Part shown: positions 35,786-45,159 of the stretch, in pieces
Numbering within the stretch: position 1 is the stretch's first letter
How the letters are laid out: each line of letters starts with the position of its first letter
NCBI GenBank assembly: GCA_945873815.1
Contig: CAMCEE010000006.1
Span: 22,623-86,622, forward strand
From: an uncultured Caryophanales bacterium
GTDB taxonomy: Bacteria > Bacillota_I > Bacilli_A > RFN20 > CAG-449
DNA: 64,000 nucleotides
Direction: 5' to 3'
Position numbers and translations under genes: made by a program
Notes under the pieces: model-generated
Told to the model about the DNA's origin: nothing
Databases searched by the model: none
What the model saw: only the letters and a program-made list of their open reading frames with translations

Positions 35786-36236
35786 ATAAATTACCTCCCG
35801 TTAAAAAGCGCATTTCTGAATTAGTCAATTTGCAAAATAATTCTTCCTCATCATCAATTTCAATTTCTCCCGCTTTAATTGCCTTCAAGACAACTAATCT
35901 CTCCGCAGGAGACATTTGATAAAGAACGTTAGGAATATCAACTTTTATCTTTCTTGAAATGATTTGCTCAATTACATAACTTCTATTATGTCCCGAAAAA
36001 ATATTGTCCGGATCAATTTCGGAATCCTCTTGCAAACATAACATTTCTTCAAAAGATATAGAGAAAATCTTACACAATTCCAACAATGAATCAATTGACG
36101 GAATAGATGTGCCATTCTCCCATTTAGAAAGGGCTTGTCTAGTAATGTACAATTGATCTGCAAGTTCTTCTTGAGACAATTTAAATTCTCTTCTTAATTT
36201 AGCTATCTTATTTCCGACTTCAACAAAGTCAATCAT
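35760..36236 (-). CDS. XRE-family transcriptional regulator
   Basis: A 158-residue protein with an N-terminal HTH_3 domain (about 8-62): L-S-Q-E-E-L-A-D-Q-L-Y-I-T-R-Q-A-L-S-K-W-E-N-G. The C-terminal part (about 100-150) has M-S-P-A-E-R-L-V-V-L-K-A-I and L-T-N-S-E-M-R-F-L-T-G-G. The start is supported by AAAGGAGG. It is the first gene of a two-gene unit, and its stop overlaps the next gene by 26 bp, so the two proteins are probably made together. The target genes are unknown. Confidence 0.9.
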   Translation of the reverse strand: MIDFVEVGNKIAKLRREFKLSQEELADQLYITRQALSKWENGTSIPSIDSLLELCKIFSISFEEMLCLQEDSEIDPDNIFSGHNRSYVIEQIISRKIKVDIPNVLYQMSPAERLVVLKAIKAGEIEIDDEEELFCKLTNSEMRFLTGGNLYEVEKSNN

Positions 36237-36318
36237 ACGCTTACCTCCTTTCTACATTTTCATTTTACAACGCTGATTTTGAAATATCACGCAACACGTA
36301 GTTGCATTATTATGTATG

Positions 36319-36819
36319 TCAATTAAGTAACTTTTCTCCCCATTTCTCGATTAAATCGTTTTCTTTCATCTTTGCGTTAGCCGCGCTAGTTGAAGGAAGT
36401 TTAAAAATAATATCTTTATAACTAGGAAATCGCTTCAATAATAAATTATATGCTTTTGTCCCATTACAAAGGATCTTCTTTATTTTAGTTTCTTTGATAA
36501 TCTTCTCCAATTTCAAATATTCGACATTTTTTATCGAGTGATCATACGAACAAATTATATCGCATTCTTCGATAACATCATATAATGCTATCTTGTTTTT
36601 GTAAAAAAATTGAATTTTTTCATTTTTCGTTGCATTTTCTATATTTTCACCATAAATAACAGATAAAATGCGCCAAAAACGATTATTTGGATTCATATAG
36701 TAAAATCCAACTTCTCGTGATTTGACGCTTGGAAAACTTCCTAAAATCAAAATTTCAGATTCTTTATTGCAAATTATATCAAACGGTTGTAATACATGCG
36801 TATATTCGTTCTTTTTCAT
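36319..36819 (-). CDS. DNA-deoxyinosine (hypoxanthine) glycosylase, UDG superfamily
   Basis: A 166-residue member of the uracil-DNA glycosylase superfamily resembling TIGR04274. The catalytic-loop motif is I-L-G-S-F-P-S with R-E-V-G-F-Y-Y-M-N-P-N-N-R-F-W, and the C-terminal S-T-S-A-A-N-A replaces the usual S-P-S-P leucine-loop region. It removes deaminated bases from DNA. The start lies two bases after the upstream lipoprotein stop with no clear ribosome binding site, so translation is probably coupled. Confidence 0.88.
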   Translation of the reverse strand: MKKNEYTHVLQPFDIICNKESEILILGSFPSVKSREVGFYYMNPNNRFWRILSVIYGENIENATKNEKIQFFYKNKIALYDVIEECDIICSYDHSIKNVEYLKLEKIIKETKIKKILCNGTKAYNLLLKRFPSYKDIIFKLPSTSAANAKMKENDLIEKWGEKLLN

Positions 36820-36820
36820 A

Positions 36821-38143
36821 TTATTGAGCATCTATAATAGTAATACTATTCTCTAATGCATAAACTTGCCAATATTTGTTTGTATTCCATAAATATGGAG
36901 CGACCACAATAGAAACCTTGTTTCCTGAAACATAATGTTCATGTAAAGGATTCTTCGATAAACCGATCTCAGAAGATAAATTCACCATCGATTCATTTTT
37001 GAAAAATAAAGCTTTAGCATTCATAGCGTTAGTATAAGCATTATAATATTCTTCCTTATATTCTTTATCAAATACTGTATAGTATTTTGAATCCTTTACA
37101 TAATAATTAACATATCCTTCAATTTTTCTTAATTTTTTAAACATATTTGAATATTCTGGATATTTTGAAAGTTTATCAACTTCATATTTAATGCTATAAG
37201 CAGAATCATCCATCAATTCAAGTTTTGAAACATCGATAGAAGAAAATTCTTTTTCTATTGAAGAGAATGAATAATATTGTAACCCAGGACGGAAATTAAA
37301 AACGTTTAATGCTCCATTAAGAGCGTAAGAACTCCCTATTTTTAATGAATTAAGAAATTTTGAATCGCCATGAACATTAATGATATACTCTCCATCAAAG
37401 AATAATCCATTCGTATCATCCATTTTTCCTAGATATTTACATTCTACTTGAACTAATGTTCCTCCATTGCATCCTTTTCCATTCAATGTGATTTCATCAG
37501 TATAAGCATAAGCTTCTTCTAAAGAGACTTTTTTAAACTCTGGATCAGGAATGCTTTTTGATCCAAGATTAAATGTTCCATCATGGGTAATCTCTTCTAA
37601 ATCGCAATATAATGATACAGTTCCTTGTATATTGAGCGTTTGTCCGATTCTAGATTTTGCTTTTTGATATACATCAGCGTTAGTTTTTACATAAATGAAG
37701 CCATTACCATCACTCATCAATAACTTATATCTATTTCCCATACCATTTTTTGTAGTAATCATATCAAAAACAGAAAGGATTTTTAAATCAAGGGAAACTT
37801 TAACATTAGATTCTGCGACTCCTAAATCATTAACACTAGATTTTAATCCTCTTGCGCATTCCTTAATCTCTTCTAAATCGGAAAGTATTTTTTCCTCACT
37901 TGTAGAAGATAAATTTTCTCCACTCGATGTATTATCTATTTCATTTGAAGAAGTTGTGTTTACGCTTGATTCACTCAAATATGAGTTTGATATAGAAGAA
38001 GTGTTTCCACTTGAATTGCTAGATAAAGTTACATTCTCACTAGTAGTGTTACTAATAATAGAAGAGACACTAGACGAATTTCTATTACATCCAACTAATA
38101 TAAATGAGACGCATAACAATAATAATATTTTTTTGTTTTTCAT
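36821..38143 (-). CDS. Lipoprotein with Ser/Thr linker and OB-fold-like domain
   Basis: A 440-residue lipoprotein. The signal ends at I-L-V-G-C (Cys19). Residues 20-85 are a Ser-, Asn- and Thr-rich linker. A segment about residues 110-185 (Y-K-L-L-M-S-D-G-N-G-F-I-Y-V, then I-G-Q-T-L-N-I-Q-G-T-V) resembles the OB-fold domains found in surface lipoproteins. A second similar beta domain may lie at 205-285. The rest is unrecognised. GAGGAAG precedes the start. It is followed by the glycosylase gene with two bases between, an unexpected operon partner. Confidence 0.75.
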   Translation of the reverse strand: MKNKKILLLLCVSFILVGCNRNSSSVSSIISNTTSENVTLSSNSSGNTSSISNSYLSESSVNTTSSNEIDNTSSGENLSSTSEEKILSDLEEIKECARGLKSSVNDLGVAESNVKVSLDLKILSVFDMITTKNGMGNRYKLLMSDGNGFIYVKTNADVYQKAKSRIGQTLNIQGTVSLYCDLEEITHDGTFNLGSKSIPDPEFKKVSLEEAYAYTDEITLNGKGCNGGTLVQVECKYLGKMDDTNGLFFDGEYIINVHGDSKFLNSLKIGSSYALNGALNVFNFRPGLQYYSFSSIEKEFSSIDVSKLELMDDSAYSIKYEVDKLSKYPEYSNMFKKLRKIEGYVNYYVKDSKYYTVFDKEYKEEYYNAYTNAMNAKALFFKNESMVNLSSEIGLSKNPLHEHYVSGNKVSIVVAPYLWNTNKYWQVYALENSITIIDAQ

Positions 38144-38203
38144 AATAATTCTTCCTCGATAAACTGAGCAAGATTATTATATCATAGTATTTTATTTTTG
38201 CAC

Positions 38204-38347
38204 CTACAAATCTCTTTTAGCGTATAAGAGGATTCCACTTATTGTAAAACCTAAAGAAAGAATAATAGATAAAAGAATAGCTAATAAAATGTTATTACCA
38301 TCAATAGTATCTTTGTATGATATAGAAATACTTTGTAAAATAAACAA
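38204..38347 (-). pseudogene. Orphan C-terminal fragment of an ABC-2-type permease
   Basis: A 47-codon open stretch encodes S-I-S-I-S-Y-K-D-T-I-D-G-N-N, then a strongly hydrophobic helix and the ending I-L-L-Y-A-K-R-D-L before the stop. A last membrane helix followed by xKRDL is typical for ABC-2 permeases. It has no ribosome binding site and begins inside the terminator of the Nudix gene, so I regard it as the remnant of a deleted gene rather than a small protein. The family assignment rests on the short tail only. Confidence 0.45.
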
Positions 38348-38379
38348 AAAAAGAGTGTTAGTATATTCTATTCACTCTT
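38344..38379 (-). terminator. Terminator of the Nudix-PPase gene
   Basis: On the - strand AAGAGTG and CACTCTT (38379-38373 and 38357-38351) pair over a 15-nt loop that can fold further, followed by a run of T. It lies 18 bp past the stop codon. Confidence 0.8.
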
Positions 38380-38396
38380 ATCATTCGATGAAATAA

Positions 38397-39251
38397 TTAA
38401 TCAGTCATATTCAATTCGAAATCACCATCTTGCTCATTAAATTCAATAATTTCTCGGATTTGATCTCGTGTAAATAGCATATTTTCTGGAGAAACGACTA
38501 ATTTTGTTGCTCTACCATCCTTATAAGTGATTACTGCAGAAACATAACCTTGCGCATAAATCACAGGAATAGTCAAACCAATTACGTAAGCTCGAATTGG
38601 TTTTCCCTTTTCATCTAGCAATCCTTCTACATATCCATAATTTGTATTAAGTGGCAAATCGAATTTATTTCTAACTTCCTCTTTATAAAGAGAATCAACA
38701 ACAACTTCAATAGGCTTATTATATATATCAGAATCCTTTATGCTCTTAATGAATCCAAGTTGTTGATATACGTTAAAAAAATGTAAATATTGAGAAGGTA
38801 AAATATAAGACCTCTTCATGCATCTAATAAACTCTTCTCTTGTAAACCATTCATAAGAATATGCTTCATCTTTTGGTGCATTTACTTGAGAAAAATCACA
38901 ACTTGTTTCACACATATAAACATGATAAATTGTTTGTTTCTTTTCGTTAACTACTTCATTAACTTTTCTAATATTAAATGCTTCGATACATAATTTTTCT
39001 AATAATTCTCGATTCAAACAACTTAGTGGATCTTCACCTTGAAGAACATATCCTCTTACCGTAGTCTCATAATATCCCGCATATTTTTCTTTTGAATAAC
39101 TTCTTCTTAAACACAAAATATGTCCATCTCTATGACTAACTAAAACTTCACTAGCTAAATGATATAAGCCTGTTTCTATTTCAGCACCCTTAACTATCTT
39201 ACTACTAGCTTTTGAGCCATCTCTACGATATGCGTCCCATATTTCATTCAT
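38397..39251 (-). CDS. Nudix domain fused to an inorganic-pyrophosphatase-like domain
   Basis: A 284-residue two-domain protein. The N-terminal half (about 1-165) is a Nudix fold of the IPP-isomerase-like YfcD group: it starts M-N-E-I-W-D-A-Y and has a Nudix box at 67-89. The box reads G67-x5-E73-x7-R81-E82-x2-E85-K86, so the last catalytic Glu is Lys and the following Gly is Cys; activity may be lost or changed. The C-terminal half (about 180-280: I-E-V-V-V-D-S-L, N-Y-G-Y-V-E-G, A-Y-V-I-G, K-L-V-V-S-P-E-N) matches small inorganic-pyrophosphatase-like domains. GAGGAGG precedes the start. Confidence 0.8.
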   Translation of the reverse strand: MNEIWDAYRRDGSKASSKIVKGAEIETGLYHLASEVLVSHRDGHILCLRRSYSKEKYAGYYETTVRGYVLQGEDPLSCLNRELLEKLCIEAFNIRKVNEVVNEKKQTIYHVYMCETSCDFSQVNAPKDEAYSYEWFTREEFIRCMKRSYILPSQYLHFFNVYQQLGFIKSIKDSDIYNKPIEVVVDSLYKEEVRNKFDLPLNTNYGYVEGLLDEKGKPIRAYVIGLTIPVIYAQGYVSAVITYKDGRATKLVVSPENMLFTRDQIREIIEFNEQDGDFELNMTD

Positions 39252-39331
39252 AAAATCCCCCTCCTCTTTCTTATTTTATATAATAACAATTATTTGTTTT
39301 CAACACAATTAGCCCTATCTAACAATGCAAA

Positions 39332-42300
39332 TCATTGCTTATATTTTGCTAAAAGCTCCATCATTTCCTTGATATTCACAGGTTTTGCAATAAATCCATT
39401 CATTCCTGCATCTTTATATTTCCTTTGTTCTTCAATAAATGTATTCGCAGTCATTGCAATAATTGGGATCGATAAAGCATCTGCTTTATCCGATTTTCTT
39501 ATTTCCTTAGTTGCTTCTAATCCATTCATAACAGGCATCATAATATCCATCAAAATAATATCAAATGTTCCTTCCGGACATGAAATGAATTTATCAAGAG
39601 CTTCTTTACCATTTTGTGCTTTTGTAATTATCGCTCCTTCTTCAGATAACAAATATTCAACAATTTCCATATTCAATTCATTATCTTCAACGACAAGAAT
39701 CTTTGTATTACGAATCGATATCTTATCGTTCATCTCAATTGATTTTTCTTTATATTCTTTGTCAATTTCCAATGTCAATTCAATAAAGAATTTCGTTCCT
39801 ACATTCTTTTCGCTTTCAACAGTAATATTTCCACCCATTTTTTCAACGAGTTTTTTAACAATTGACATACCAAGTCCTGAACCTTGGAATCTACTTCTAG
39901 CATCATTACTTTCTTGAGAGAATGGTTCAAATATTCTACTAAGATATTCTTTTTCCATTCCAATTCCAGTATCTGAAACAGTTAACAAGTAAGTTGCAGT
40001 GTTTTCATCACTACTAGTTTCTTCACAAACAACATCGATAAGTCCATTTGGTCGATTGTATTTAATGGAATTAGATAGGAGATTAATAATTATTTGTTGA
40101 ATGTGAACCGGACTACCTTTCAAATATTTATGTTTAATATTTATACTCGTATTCAATGTTAATCCCAATTCTTCAACTTTAACATGGCTAATATTGTGGA
40201 TTGAATCAAAAAGTTCAACCGCATCAAAAGAAACGTTTTGAAGAATTACTTCACCTGTTTCCAATTTACTCATTGATAATACATCATTAACAAGGGAGAG
40301 AAGATATTTTGAAGATGATTGTATCTTCTCCATACAATCACGTATTTTTTCTTTCGAATCCATATTCTTATTAATGATTTCAATCATACCATTAATTCCA
40401 TTAATTGGAGTTCTAATATCGTGAGATATACGAGCCAAGAAATCTGATTTTGCATCATTTGCTTTTTTAGTTTCTTCAAGTGCTTGTACTAATAATTCTT
40501 GTTGTTCAATCTTCTTTATCTCATTTTCCGTAACATTAGAATGATAACCTCTGAAATAGAAACCACCAGTGTAAGAACGATCTCTCCATCCACCACATCT
40601 CATATAAGTTAAACCAAGAGTAGGATGATACCATCGATAGGTATATTCACTCCTAACATCGGTAATTAACGATTGCGTATATCTTTCAAAGCCTTCCATA
40701 TCATCAGGATGAATTCTCTTTCTTAACTCCTCATTTGCTTCTTCAGGAGTATATGTAGAATCTAATCCCAAGATATCAAGCATCGTCTTATTGCAAATCA
40801 ATCTTGGTTTAGTACCATCTTTTATTTCTAAACTCCAAAGACCCATATGTGCGCCTTCAAGTGTATTTTCAATTCGTCTTTGATATTTGCTTAAAGCCTT
40901 ATATGCTTCATCCAATTTCTTTTGGTTCTTGATCTCTTTAACTTTTTCTTCATCAATTATCTTAATCGTGAATAAAGCATAGATCAGATCCCCTTTCTCA
41001 TTTCGTCCAGCATCAATAAAACTAATACGTGTCCATAATCCATTTTTATCTAACACATCACATTCAATAGAACTCTTATTTTTCATTCTATTAGGGAGAG
41101 TAGATAAATCACAGAATTCAAACATCGCATCAACATAATTATCATCAACTAATGAATAAATAATTTTAGAAACTATCAACGATAATTCACCATGACTACC
41201 AGCAACCTCATGGAAATAATCCACTCTTTTAATTTCATCATATGTATTGTTTACAAGATCCAAATGATATGTTGTAATAAACGAATTGTTTAAGGCAGAA
41301 ATAATTTGCATTTGTTTTCCAATTGCATTTTTATGTTCCATCTCTTTATTAACAACCTCATCTTCATTTCTTAGTCCAATAACTGCAAGATGATGATCTT
41401 TTTCAAAGAAACTTACAATATGAATACAAAAATTCTTTAAATTGTATATATTGTCATGAATTCTATAATGATAAGTTAAACTTTTATTCTCATGAAAAGC
41501 CTTCCTAATCGAATCAAAATTAATTACTTCATAAAAGCCTTTCTTATCTTCCTCAATAACATATTTTTCAATATATTCACTTAAAGTATTTGATAAGGTC
41601 TCACCTTGCATTACCTTCTTTAAAAGAGCTTTCTTTCCTTTTGGAGATGCCTTTTCCACTGAAAATGTATCATTATCTAAATCGCAAAAGAAAACGTAAT
41701 AATAATCATTCGTAAGAGTTGCAAGCAATGAATTTCTTTTTGTTTTTTCATCAATTGAATCATGAACGCTAGTAAGCACTGCAATTACACTTTTTTCATC
41801 TACTTCAGATTTATCATATTGCAAGCAAAAATATCTATTATCATTTCCACTTGGAAGAAGCCCTTCAAAAATCACTTTAAATTGATCGGTTTCAGTGAAC
41901 TTTTTGCGTAAAAAATTTATATTAGTTTGCATTAAAAAACGTTCTCTATCACGCTCACTAACGTATTTATATGCAAGTAATTCTACAATTTGAGTATATA
42001 GTAATTCCTCATAATATTTAGGTTTTTCATAAGGATTTGCCTTTTTCACTTCAATCTTTTCCGTCTCTAAATTGATCAAAACCATTTGTGAAAGAGAATT
42101 ACCTTTAATAAATAAATCAGCGATATCGATATTGTTATCAGTTAAATCCTTAGTGTATTGAATCGCTTCCTTATACGAATTTTGCAAAGCTAAAACAAAT
42201 GTATGCTCAGATATTTCACCATCGATATAATCAGGAGATATGGTCATAACATCCCATGCTCCATCCATTCGCAAATATTCTCTAGCTAAATTAGAATTAT

Positions 42301-42553
42301 GCTTCAAACGTTCACAAGCAGTTGAAGCATCTAAGAATTCTTTCATCATTTCTCTATCAACAGGGGCAACTAGTCTATTTAAAAACATTTCTTTAACTTC
42401 GGAGAATTTACCATCCGTAGGTAAAGAAATATATCTATTCTTTACATTCTTAAAGATGTGGAATTCGTCATTTTCGACATCAATCACTCCTACCGCAGCA
42501 AAAATACACTTAATTACATCCAACTCGTTTCTATTTTTTATCTTATCATCCAT
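39332..42553 (-). CDS. Soluble multi-PAS hybrid sensor histidine kinase
   Basis: A 1073-residue protein with no membrane segment. Several degenerate PAS-like modules fill the first 550 residues, and a clear PAS (about 560-665, with L-W-S-L-E-I and I-H-P-D-D-M) follows. The HisKA domain has I-S-H-D-I-R-T-P-I (His near 711). The HATPase has [15 protein letters not shown] and G-S-G-L-G-M. A receiver domain (about 946-1073) carries I-L-M-D-I-M-M-P (Asp near 1003) and ends with A-K-P-V. It senses a cytosolic signal. No separate response regulator or Hpt gene lies nearby. I start at the Met after GGGGCAAG. Confidence 0.93.
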   Translation of the reverse strand: MDDKIKNRNELDVIKCIFAAVGVIDVENDEFHIFKNVKNRYISLPTDGKFSEVKEMFLNRLVAPVDREMMKEFLDASTACERLKHNSNLAREYLRMDGAWDVMTISPDYIDGEISEHTFVLALQNSYKEAIQYTKDLTDNNIDIADLFIKGNSLSQMVLINLETEKIEVKKANPYEKPKYYEELLYTQIVELLAYKYVSERDRERFLMQTNINFLRKKFTETDQFKVIFEGLLPSGNDNRYFCLQYDKSEVDEKSVIAVLTSVHDSIDEKTKRNSLLATLTNDYYYVFFCDLDNDTFSVEKASPKGKKALLKKVMQGETLSNTLSEYIEKYVIEEDKKGFYEVINFDSIRKAFHENKSLTYHYRIHDNIYNLKNFCIHIVSFFEKDHHLAVIGLRNEDEVVNKEMEHKNAIGKQMQIISALNNSFITTYHLDLVNNTYDEIKRVDYFHEVAGSHGELSLIVSKIIYSLVDDNYVDAMFEFCDLSTLPNRMKNKSSIECDVLDKNGLWTRISFIDAGRNEKGDLIYALFTIKIIDEEKVKEIKNQKKLDEAYKALSKYQRRIENTLEGAHMGLWSLEIKDGTKPRLICNKTMLDILGLDSTYTPEEANEELRKRIHPDDMEGFERYTQSLITDVRSEYTYRWYHPTLGLTYMRCGGWRDRSYTGGFYFRGYHSNVTENEIKKIEQQELLVQALEETKKANDAKSDFLARISHDIRTPINGINGMIEIINKNMDSKEKIRDCMEKIQSSSKYLLSLVNDVLSMSKLETGEVILQNVSFDAVELFDSIHNISHVKVEELGLTLNTSINIKHKYLKGSPVHIQQIIINLLSNSIKYNRPNGLIDVVCEETSSDENTATYLLTVSDTGIGMEKEYLSRIFEPFSQESNDARSRFQGSGLGMSIVKKLVEKMGGNITVESEKNVGTKFFIELTLEIDKEYKEKSIEMNDKISIRNTKILVVEDNELNMEIVEYLLSEEGAIITKAQNGKEALDKFISCPEGTFDIILMDIMMPVMNGLEATKEIRKSDKADALSIPIIAMTANTFIEEQRKYKDAGMNGFIAKPVNIKEMMELLAKYKQ

Positions 42554-42690
42554 ATCTTGCCCCCTAGTTATGAATATTGATAATTTAAGTTTATCATCTA
42601 AGCAAAAAGAAAACAACAACGCTTATAACATAGTTATAAAATGATTGATAATTACATCTTTCCATTTTATACTTTCTATGTGAGAATTTT

Positions 42691-43095
42691 ATGAAAAAAT
42701 TATATGATAATATTAAAAACTGGTATATACAAGGTGGAAAAGGGACACTACTAAAGATTTATAGAATCTTAGCCATTATTGATTCAATTATATTCATCAT
42801 TCTAAGTATCATCTTATTTTTCATTGGATTATTTTTGTATAGAAGTGTAGGTTTAGCAATAGTATTTTTACTATCATCAATCTTACTATCTGTTATTTTT
42901 TTAATTTCAGCTGCACTTTTTCATGGAGAAGAAGAATTATTCAACATTCTTAAAAAAATTGAGAAAGAGAAAAATAAGAATACAATCAATAATAAGGATA
43001 ATGATGCATTAGATGCAAAAATCCAATTACTTAACAAAAAAATAGATGAATATTCATCAACAGATATTAATAAAGAATCAGAAGAAAAAGAGTAA
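42691..43095 (+). CDS. Small membrane protein with coiled-coil tail
   Basis: A 134-residue protein with two hydrophobic helices (about 24-50 and 52-75) and a charged, Lys/Glu-rich tail (about 80-134) that could form a coiled coil. It is divergent from the hybrid kinase, 137 bp away. The ribosome binding site is weak (GTGAG). A terminator follows at 43211. No family is recognised. Confidence 0.6.
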   Translation: MKKLYDNIKNWYIQGGKGTLLKIYRILAIIDSIIFIILSIILFFIGLFLYRSVGLAIVFLLSSILLSVIFLISAALFHGEEELFNILKKIEKEKNKNTINNKDNDALDAKIQLLNKKIDEYSSTDINKESEEKE

Positions 43096-43210
43096 AAACA
43101 TTATCTAATGCTAGATTTCTTCTTTGACAATGATATAAGCATAATAAAAATATATTAAAAATTAATATCATATATTTTTACAATACAAAACGTATATTTA
43201 CTAACTTCAT

Positions 43211-43246
43211 AAAGGCTTTCGTCGAATTGGTAGAAAGTCTTTTATT
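43211..43246 (+). terminator. Terminator of the small membrane protein gene
   Basis: AAAGGCTTTC (43211-43220) pairs with GAAAGTCTTT (43233-43242), with one G-U, followed by TATTGTGTTT. Confidence 0.7.
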
Positions 43247-43313
43247 GTGTTTACATAATATAGATTTCTTTAAAAAGAACGTGTAGTAATATACTGAAAT
43301 GAATAGGCAATAT

Positions 43314-43355
43314 AAATAAAAAATGTGTGCTATGATTCTATGTCCATATACACAC
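43314..43355 (-). terminator. Terminator of the PPi-PFK/dut operon
   Basis: On the - strand GTGTG-x-TATG pairs with CATA-x-CACAC around a 10-nt loop (43325-43355), followed by ATTTTTTATTT. It lies about 55 bp past the dut stop. Confidence 0.7.
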
Positions 43356-43409
43356 CAAAGACAAAATATATTTGTTCTCTAAATAAGATTTATCGAGATA
43401 ATGTTAACA

Positions 43410-43922
43410 TTATTTAGTCGTTGATCCAATACCACCAACTCTTACTGTATCACAATCATCATCAACAGTTACTCCGTATGACATAAAAATTCCTTGTGCA
43501 TATCCTTCATTTTTCTTAACAATCAATTCTTTTTCATTTCTAGAATCATTTGTCATTTTAATAAACATATGCCCTTCATTCTTAGCATTATAATAATCCG
43601 CATCTATTACTCCAACCGTATTATCTAATTGGAGACGATATTTAAATCCCAGTGAACTTCTTGGCATAATCAATAAAACGTAATCATCATCGATTCTACA
43701 TCTAATTCCAGAAGGAAATTTAATCGTTTCGTTTGGTTTTAAAGAAAAGTCTTGATATGCAAAAAAATCATATCCTGCAGAACATTTAGTTCCTCTTTTA
43801 GGAAGAAGTATGGAATCGTAAATTTCTTTTACTTTCTTTTCTTCAACGTTTCCAAAAACATCAATATAATCTTTCAAAAATTGTTCGAAAGATACTTTTT
43901 CAAATTTTGCTACTCTATTCAT
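43410..43922 (-). CDS. dut: dUTP diphosphatase (trimeric dUTPase)
   Basis: A 170-residue dUTPase. Motif 1 is A-G-Y-D-F-F-A, motif 2 is P-R-S-S-L-G-F, motif 3 is G-V-I-D-A-D-Y, and the flexible motif 5 is R-V-G-G-I-G-S-T. It hydrolyses dUTP to dUMP and PPi, keeping uracil out of DNA. The N-terminal extension of about 45 residues is common in clostridial forms. I start at the Met after GAGGTT. It follows the PPi-dependent phosphofructokinase gene by 39 bp. Confidence 0.93.
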   Translation of the reverse strand: MNRVAKFEKVSFEQFLKDYIDVFGNVEEKKVKEIYDSILLPKRGTKCSAGYDFFAYQDFSLKPNETIKFPSGIRCRIDDDYVLLIMPRSSLGFKYRLQLDNTVGVIDADYYNAKNEGHMFIKMTNDSRNEKELIVKKNEGYAQGIFMSYGVTVDDDCDTVRVGGIGSTTK

Positions 43923-43961
43923 AAAAAACCTCAATCTCAAATTAACATAATCTAATTATAA

Positions 43962-45146
43962 TTATTTTTTAAGAAATAATAAACCAGAATTAATATTAAT
44001 CTCCTCTTCATCGATAAAAGGACGAATATAAGTTAAATATGCATCATTAACATAATTCCCATCTTTATTAATATATTCTAAAGGTAAATGCTTAATCGCG
44101 TTCGCAACGCTAGATAAACTTACAAGTTCAAAATGACTTTTATATGGTTTATCACTATCTCTAACAATACTTACCATCCCTCTTTTATTGTTTATCGCAT
44201 ATTCGACCGCTTTTTCTCCAACTCCAATTGCCTCTTCACGATCTATTTTACTTTGTAAATGGCTCGCGCATCTTTGTACTAAACTAAACTCTATGTTTCT
44301 TGTTTTTAATTTCAATCTTTCTTCAACAAGAGATACTAAATATTTTGAAACTGAACCTAATTGAACGTGACCAAATGAATCAAGTTTTTCATCCATTGAA
44401 ATGTATTTTCCATCTTTATCTTTAAGCGCTTCAGAAACACAGATTAATACCCTATTTTTCTCATTGTAGACTCTTCTAACATCATCAATGAACCTTTCTA
44501 TATCAAAAGGAGTTTCAGGAAGATAGATTAAATCAGGTCCTAAGCCAAAAATTTTTGCACCAACTGAAGAAGCCGCAAGCCATCCAGCATCTCTTCCCAT
44601 GATTTCAACCACTGTTACTCGACCAGGATTAAAAGCGTTAATATCTAAAAATAATTCCATTGTAGTTCGAACAACATATTTTACTGCACTACCAAAGCCT
44701 GGACAATGATCAATCATTACTAGATCATTATCGATAGTCTTTGGAATTCCTATCACAACACAATCAAATCCAATCGATAAAAAGAAATTATTCAATTTAT
44801 CAGCCGTATCCATTGAATCATTTCCACCATTAACAAATACATATCCAATGTTATATTTCTTTAGCGTAGATAAAACTTTTTGATATCCATCGTCTATGCT
44901 AATATCCTTTAAACATCTTCTTGCTGTACCTAGAATCGCTCCATTTAAATATTGGATCTCATCATATTTCGAAATATCTTTTTCTATTTTTACTAAATCA
45001 CCTTTAATAAGACCTTCTAATCCATATCTTGCACCATATAAAATATCAATTTTATCAGTATTGCAGTATGCTTTAATCACTCCATAAAACGATGAGTTTA
45101 TTACTGCGGTTGGTCCACCAGATTGAAAATAAACAGCATTTTTCAT
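43962..45146 (-). CDS. 6-phosphofructokinase, PPi-dependent type
   Basis: A 394-residue phosphofructokinase. The phosphate-donor motif reads G-G-N-D-S (Asp where ATP enzymes have Gly) and the next motif P-K-T-I-D-N-D has the Lys that marks PPi-using enzymes. F-G-S-A, M-G-R-D-A-G-W-L and P-E-x-P-F follow as usual. It converts fructose 6-phosphate to the 1,6-bisphosphate using PPi, reversibly, which spares ATP in fermenters and suits the gluconeogenic pckA nearby. GGAGG precedes the start. Confidence 0.92.
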   Translation of the reverse strand: MKNAVYFQSGGPTAVINSSFYGVIKAYCNTDKIDILYGARYGLEGLIKGDLVKIEKDISKYDEIQYLNGAILGTARRCLKDISIDDGYQKVLSTLKKYNIGYVFVNGGNDSMDTADKLNNFFLSIGFDCVVIGIPKTIDNDLVMIDHCPGFGSAVKYVVRTTMELFLDINAFNPGRVTVVEIMGRDAGWLAASSVGAKIFGLGPDLIYLPETPFDIERFIDDVRRVYNEKNRVLICVSEALKDKDGKYISMDEKLDSFGHVQLGSVSKYLVSLVEERLKLKTRNIEFSLVQRCASHLQSKIDREEAIGVGEKAVEYAINNKRGMVSIVRDSDKPYKSHFELVSLSSVANAIKHLPLEYINKDGNYVNDAYLTYIRPFIDEEEININSGLLFLKK

Positions 45147-45159
45147 ATTATCCTCCTAA

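Larger units (their letters stand above)
43096..43409. other. Non-coding gap between convergent genes
   Basis: I see no gene in this stretch. It holds the terminators of the two convergent units (43211-43246 on + and 43314-43355 on -) and a perfect palindrome ATAATGTTAACATTAT next to the dut stop codon. The rest is AT-rich sequence without further structure that I can support. Confidence 0.6.

Noticed and set aside
39294..39917. Open frame on the + strand opposite the hybrid kinase
   Set aside because: It lies antisense to the well-supported receiver and ATPase domains, has low-complexity Ser/Phe/Ile content, and has no family features.
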